Source of the DNA: Tethya wilhelma
Taxonomy: Eukaryota; Porifera; Demospongiae; Tethyida; Tethyidae
Direction of reading: 5' to 3'
Length of the DNA: 64,000 nt
Assembly: GCA_964030475.1 (NCBI GenBank)
Contig: CAXIPT010000005.1
Location: forward strand, 591,083 to 655,082
The notes beneath the pieces were generated by a model, which ran no database searches, was not told the DNA's origin, and saw only the letters and a list, made by a program, of their open reading frames with translations. The translations under genes and the position numbers were made by a program. Shown here in pieces: positions 58,991 to 64,000 of this stretch. The first letter of the stretch is position 1; every line of letters begins with the position of its first letter.

Positions 58991-61782
58991 AATTTTTCTA
59001 AGTGAAACACTGCAATGGGATACATGATATACACATGTACACAACTATGTATGAGATGTATGGATTGACGTAGCTACTCCACATTCCTTACATTCTCAAA
59101 TTGTCTTCCTATGGAACTAGAGAAAGTGCCAACAAATGATGGCTAGCAACCATCATTAGCAGCTCACTCAACCACACACTCCTCTAGTCAACTTTCTGGG
59201 TTAATTCACGTCAAGCTTGCATGCACTGAGGAAAAAAATATCCTACCAAACTGGTTTTTCTGGAATGACAACTATGACCTCATTCTATTAGCAATTAAAT
59301 GACGTGTTTTAAGAGCTTTTCTATAGCAACTACATGCAAGATGTATATTTTGATCGTGAATAGCACCTTAATGCACAACACTGAAAAAATTCCGCCAGTT
59401 CAAAGCTTTAGAGATTGCCAATGAGCTTAGCATCCAAGGATTGTATACAGCTAGTACATATAGCAATGTCAGTACCATCACATGCAAAGCTCAGATTATA
59501 CAGAGAAGAATGCATACACACACACCTACACACTATGAGGCTCTATACCAATTAGCTGCTAGCTGTGTACAACAATGCTGCATGAGCTTTCACTCAAACC
59601 CACATTTACATAATTGTTTATGGAGTACTTTGAACGTGCAGGCCAGACATGTGTACATAAACTTTGCATCCTCAAGTTATTTACATTAGATCCATTAATA
59701 TCTTTAATAAATTGAAGGCATTTACCCCTACACTAAGTAAACAAAGTAGTCACACAGTCCAGTAGGAAGTTTTGAGCACATGAAAGAATTACTGCCCTTA
59801 CGTTGTCATAGAGAAATTAAGAAGAGAATTCCTTTTTGGCATACAGAACGGACAAGATGCACAAACTACATCGATCGATTGGAATGATCGCTACATGCAG
59901 CATGAGACATCTCGTCGCCATCAGGCACATGCAAGTATCTATAGGTTTATGTGCAACATGCTTTTTTCAGCTAAGTGGTTTACTTTATTACCGATTAGTT
60001 TGCATAGGCTTGTTTATGAGAATCGAATGGATTCCACTCAAACCATCATCAGGGTGGATGCTTTGATGCTCTTAAACAGACAAAAGACGACTCTAGAACT
60101 ATAGTCTTTAGTTCACTTGTTGAAGGTGATATATATAGTACGTGTATGTATGCCAGTATGTATGCCACATGTGCTGTCATGACGATACTGTGGCTCCAAG
60201 AAGTGGGTATACTTTTACACTATTATCATAACAGCGTGGATGAATTCTACAGATGAGTGAGGTACTATGATTATATCACATTATTATACTAGCTTTTTGT
60301 TTGAACAGTGATTATGCCAATCATCATAATTTAATGTTAATTGATAGAATTGCAAATGGAATGAGAAGCTCAAAAAAAAATGTATCGAGTGCATGAAAAT
60401 TAGGAGAATTTTCTGCTCAAATTATTTAGACAAGGATTTTTTTTACATGTACAAAAACACTTAGCTCGGCTCAATATCTGTACACAAAGTGAGTAAAGAT
60501 TAGTTTACTCAAAGGATGCAATAACATGGTTTGTTGAAGTGCAACGGAGCCAATTTGATTCACTCCAAAGCTACCACCACATGTTCACGAAGTACACTCA
60601 TAGGGAGGAATGTCGGGAGAGACACCAAGACATCTTATTATCACAAGAAGGATACAAGCTTCAGCCTCTTTGGTTGTTGCATATTACGTAAAATTATGTA
60701 TTATAGCTTAGGTGATACATTAAACCATAAATAAAATGGGAACATTGAGGTTGTACTTGTATATACAGTGTATACATAATGCGTGTGTGTTAATCTTAGG
60801 AGCAAACTTTAAGGTATGCATTGATTTGGCTATCAGTTGCATGGCTTCCAGTATACCTGTGTTTCTGATAATTGAATTAACAGTAGTAAAAACAACATGA
60901 CCTTTTGCCTGTACCAACAAACCATTAAATTGTTTGTTGGGGCCCTCCCAGCAATTAGCATAGTAAGTTATTCTACACATCCCATAAAATAATTATGTAG
61001 AAAGAATGGGAAAATCAATGCTATATCAACAATGAACTCTCAGAACTATATAGAGCATTATTTTCCTTAATTATAATTAAAGCGATTGACAAATACCTGC
61101 ATTTTTGTCTATATTAATATAGTTAATAATAATCTCTACAGCAACTGGAAAGACTATGAATGTACAAGCATAAATAATATATAAGGCTAATACAATGCAT
61201 TGTCAAAATGGATGATATGGAACTTATACAAGATCCATTGTAAAACAATGACGAGATATATACACTGCATGACGAAAGTAAGAAGCCAGCCACCCACTCA
61301 TTCGAGGCTACATTCCTAAACTCAACAGCTTGCCAACACACTCATTAGCTCCATCAACTAAGATGGTTATTCTGGGGGCACGTATAGACATCAAGTAGAG
61401 AGCGAGTGGGAGAATGGTAAAACTTGCATGTCGTAGTTGTACTCCACCCAAGCTTGCTTGAAACAATGCAATACACAGAATACACTCATTCCCTATCAAC
61501 CATCTTGAGGCAAACTGCCAAAGGTTCAACCAGAGTTCAACTCAAAGGCATGAAGGTTATGATGTACGTAGGCATGTAAGAGCAGCCGTGGGTGTACATG
61601 TGGTATAGTGTACAGCGATAAACAGATGGTTTCGAACTAATTTTGGCCAATTTGTGAACTTGGCTGACCGGATCTTACATGTATCATACATGCGCAGTTA
61701 CAACAAGTGCATGGAGTCTGCGTGCTTGTCGAACAAAGGTGTTCTATTTAAAGCACAGTACATGCATGGTCACATGTCACAG
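58991..61782. other. Non-coding, no gene seen
   Basis: No exon or repeat structure recognised on either strand. Open frames here are short and lack Ig, FN3 or membrane features. Confidence 0.45.
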
Positions 61783-61983
61783 GAGGATTGAAGGTAAGAC
61801 GTCTCACGAATGACAGCACAGATGAGATCAAAGTGAACTGGGACGCTACGTTTTGGTTCCGGCAAAGATGAATGTGCCAACAAGTCTACAGCCTAGTTGC
61901 TTGTACAAGTCCTAACTATAAGACATACAATATGCCTGATTCTGCCCTGGTCTATGAAGACGGGGAACACTTTGTAGAAGTCA
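61783..61983 (+). pseudogene. Broken FN3-like exon
   Basis: Between an acceptor (TGTCACAG) and a strong donor (GTAAGT) lie 201 nt, phase 1 to phase 1, as in other domain exons of the cluster. The frame reads an FN3-like N-terminus (G-L-K-V-R-R-L, I-K-V-N-W-D-A), then a TGA at 61869-61871, then Y-S-L-V-A. The stop makes a working exon unlikely. It is not close to any FN3 exon in this window, so it may come from another gene type. No partner exons were found. Confidence 0.4.
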
Positions 61984-62894
61984 GTAAGTCTGGGAAGACA
62001 CTTACTTCGACTGTGTTTGGTACATACTATGCTTTACATGTATACATATACATTGTGCATATGAGAATAACATAATGGATACATATAGCCCATGATACTG
62101 CAAACTGTATTATTGCATGCATCTATTGTGATACTTGAAAAAAAATACGTACATTGACACATTGCTAGTTTTGTGATCGATATCGGTCGGTACAAGACAC
62201 ACCCATGTCTCCTTCATTCAATATTCACAGTTGTAGTACACACGTACTTACTATTCACAATCCACATGCACATACAAACAGAATGACACATATGGACCTA
62301 CCTCTAGTCTCAATAAGCTCCAGCAAATGGACTTTCCAAGTTGAAAAAACCAACTTCCTTCACACACTGCAGACTGATGCACACTTGACAGACTATATAC
62401 ACTCACTTTTCTCACATATACACTAAGCTCTAACGTCAGATATATATATAGCTAGCTATAGCCAATCTAGAAGCCAGACTAATCCTCAGGCAGTCCAATA
62501 TACACACGCTCGGAGAGCTAACACTCAGTGAGAATTTGACTCAAAGTGGCGATGTTTCAACTCTAGTCAAAACTAATATCAACAATTGTTAGCGATTCCT
62601 ATGAGCATTATAAGGTGCTGGCAGGCTGAACAGCTGTACTTAAGGGGCATTCCAATTAATGCCCATTAGAAACAGCCCTCATATGGTGTTTGGTTGACTG
62701 CCACCCACTCTGGTTTTTGGAGTGTAGTTTGTGTGTTGTCATAGCAGGAGATGTTTGTCGGTGTCATAATGCCAGATTTTGAAAATAATTTTACGAGGGT
62801 TAATCACGTTTTGTTGATGGCTAATGGGAAAAACAATGTATGGAAGGCAAGGCTTGAATTAAGAGGAGAGAGAGAGAGAGAAAGAGAGGAAGGG

Positions 62895-62895
<1 letters not shown>

Positions 62896-62971
<76 letters not shown>
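62896..62971. repeat. Long (GT)n microsatellite with GA-rich left edge
   Basis: About 37 GT units preceded by a GAGA run at 62864-62889. Confidence 0.97.
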
Positions 62972-62972
<1 letters not shown>

Positions 62973-63526
62973 ATGTGTGTGTGTCACAGTTAAAACCTTG
63001 CATAAACACAGCTGGTACTATGAATTAAGTTTCAGTGCTCACATACATACATTCATTGCATTCTATACAATGCTTATGTCACAGAAGATCATTATCTTCA
63101 CACGCACACACACAACAGTAGTAAGAACCAATGAGCCAAAACAGTTTCATACTAAGCAACCAGATTAACCCCATAGACATACACACACACACACATGTGT
63201 AACTAAACGATCCAATATGCATAACTATTCCATCCAATGCATGTGCAGCCATGCATGCAGGACAAACATTGAGCCTAATGGCGGAGGTATGTAACAACCA
63301 TCGGTGGGTGTGAATGTTATCGATTCGGGAAGAATTTGAAATATGGTAATCTGTGTTGTTGGATAGGGATCAGGGTCTTGCGTATTATGCATAACTACAT
63401 GCATAACTTAATGTCATTATACTACACATGTTGCAATAAGGTTTGATCAATTCTGTCATACTACACATTCGTCCAATGCCATTGAACATACAGTTTTCCT
63501 CACTTCATTGCAACCAAATAAATGGA

Positions 63527-63529
<3 letters not shown>

Positions 63530-63578
<49 letters not shown>
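63530..63578. repeat. (AC)n microsatellite
   Basis: About 24 AC units. Confidence 0.97.
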
Positions 63579-63580
<2 letters not shown>

Positions 63581-63934
63581 ACATGTATTCACGTCACATT
63601 TCCCCCCTCACAGATCTATATCTAGCTATGACAGACACCATTCATTCAATCATTCAAACAATATCTGGGGGTCACTCACAAGTGACCTTTGCAATAGAGA
63701 CTGGAATGTGCACGAAGCAGTCAAGCCACAGAAGAAATAGAATCAGTGCTAGTGCATGCATGCGATTGCTATGGATACTAGGATGACAGTAGAGTGCAAT
63801 GCAAACATAGTATTGTGATTCTTAATGATATTTACTTGGTTAGATTTCATTAAGTAATTGAATGTTTGCAGATATAATGTCATATCAATTAAAATAGCTG
63901 ATGCATACGTACCAAGCACCTCACTACGTACATA

Positions 63935-63935
<1 letters not shown>

Positions 63936-64000
<65 letters not shown>
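63936..64000. repeat. (CT)n-(CA)n compound microsatellite
   Basis: About nine CT units pass directly into at least 23 CA units; the array is cut by the window end. Confidence 0.95.

Noticed and set aside
61308..61529. Minus-strand frame of 73 codons
   Set aside because: No domain, signal peptide or splice support.

Overview
The window is eukaryotic and almost certainly metazoan. It holds multi-exon genes with GT/AG introns for cell-surface proteins built from immunoglobulin-like (Ig) and fibronectin type III (FN3) domains, plus long (AC)n/(CT)n microsatellites and small inverted-repeat transposons. The species cannot be fixed from sequence; an early-branching animal such as a demosponge is my guess. 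No housekeeping gene, rRNA, tRNA or CRISPR array was found. One base is ambiguous (near 56317).

The content is one cluster of related genes, named here by letter. Receptors on the minus strand, all signal peptide - Ig - FN3 - split FN3 - stalk - transmembrane segment - tyrosine-bearing tail: A (2402-5824), C (12432-14976), D (15723-18405), G (24470-32348, with a second transmembrane/tail exon pair F at 21296-22141 and a dead third copy near 20.3 kb) and H (41773-46443). Short partners on the plus strand, made of one or two Ig domains with an extra cysteine pair, a Thr/Ser/Pro stalk and a short membrane or GPI-like C-terminus: B (6232-7648), E (18771-19520), I (33548-39499) and J (48949-54450). 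Z (1146-2125, minus) is a B-like protein without a visible membrane anchor.

The striking point is the layout. Receptor and short protein lie head to head again and again: A|B, D|E, G|I and H|J; C is a tandem sister of D. Most receptor tails share a two-tyrosine grammar, Y-[DE]-[ST]-I and later Y-T-[IT]-M, and C, D, F and G also have N-P-I-Y. This looks like a family of paired activating/inhibitory-type receptors and possible ligands or decoys, comparable in logic (not shown to be homologous) to invertebrate allorecognition or vertebrate paired-receptor clusters.

The cluster is still changing: a scrambled pseudogene at 1-600, a one-base frameshift in A, tandem duplication behind B (7520-10015), triplicated 3' cassettes in G, a roughly 60-residue tail length difference between C and D, and an inverted copy of the A transmembrane exon inside a dispersed repeat. 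Small transposons (TA-flanked MITEs; 9-11 bp-TSD Mutator-like foldbacks) sit between and within genes, and two can be proved by comparing filled and empty paralogous sites. The right end (54.5-64 kb) is mostly non-coding, with repeats, a tRNA-like SINE, a foldback and one broken FN3-like exon. All exon boundaries were read by eye from GT/AG sites, reading-frame phase and paralog comparison; no transcript data were used.
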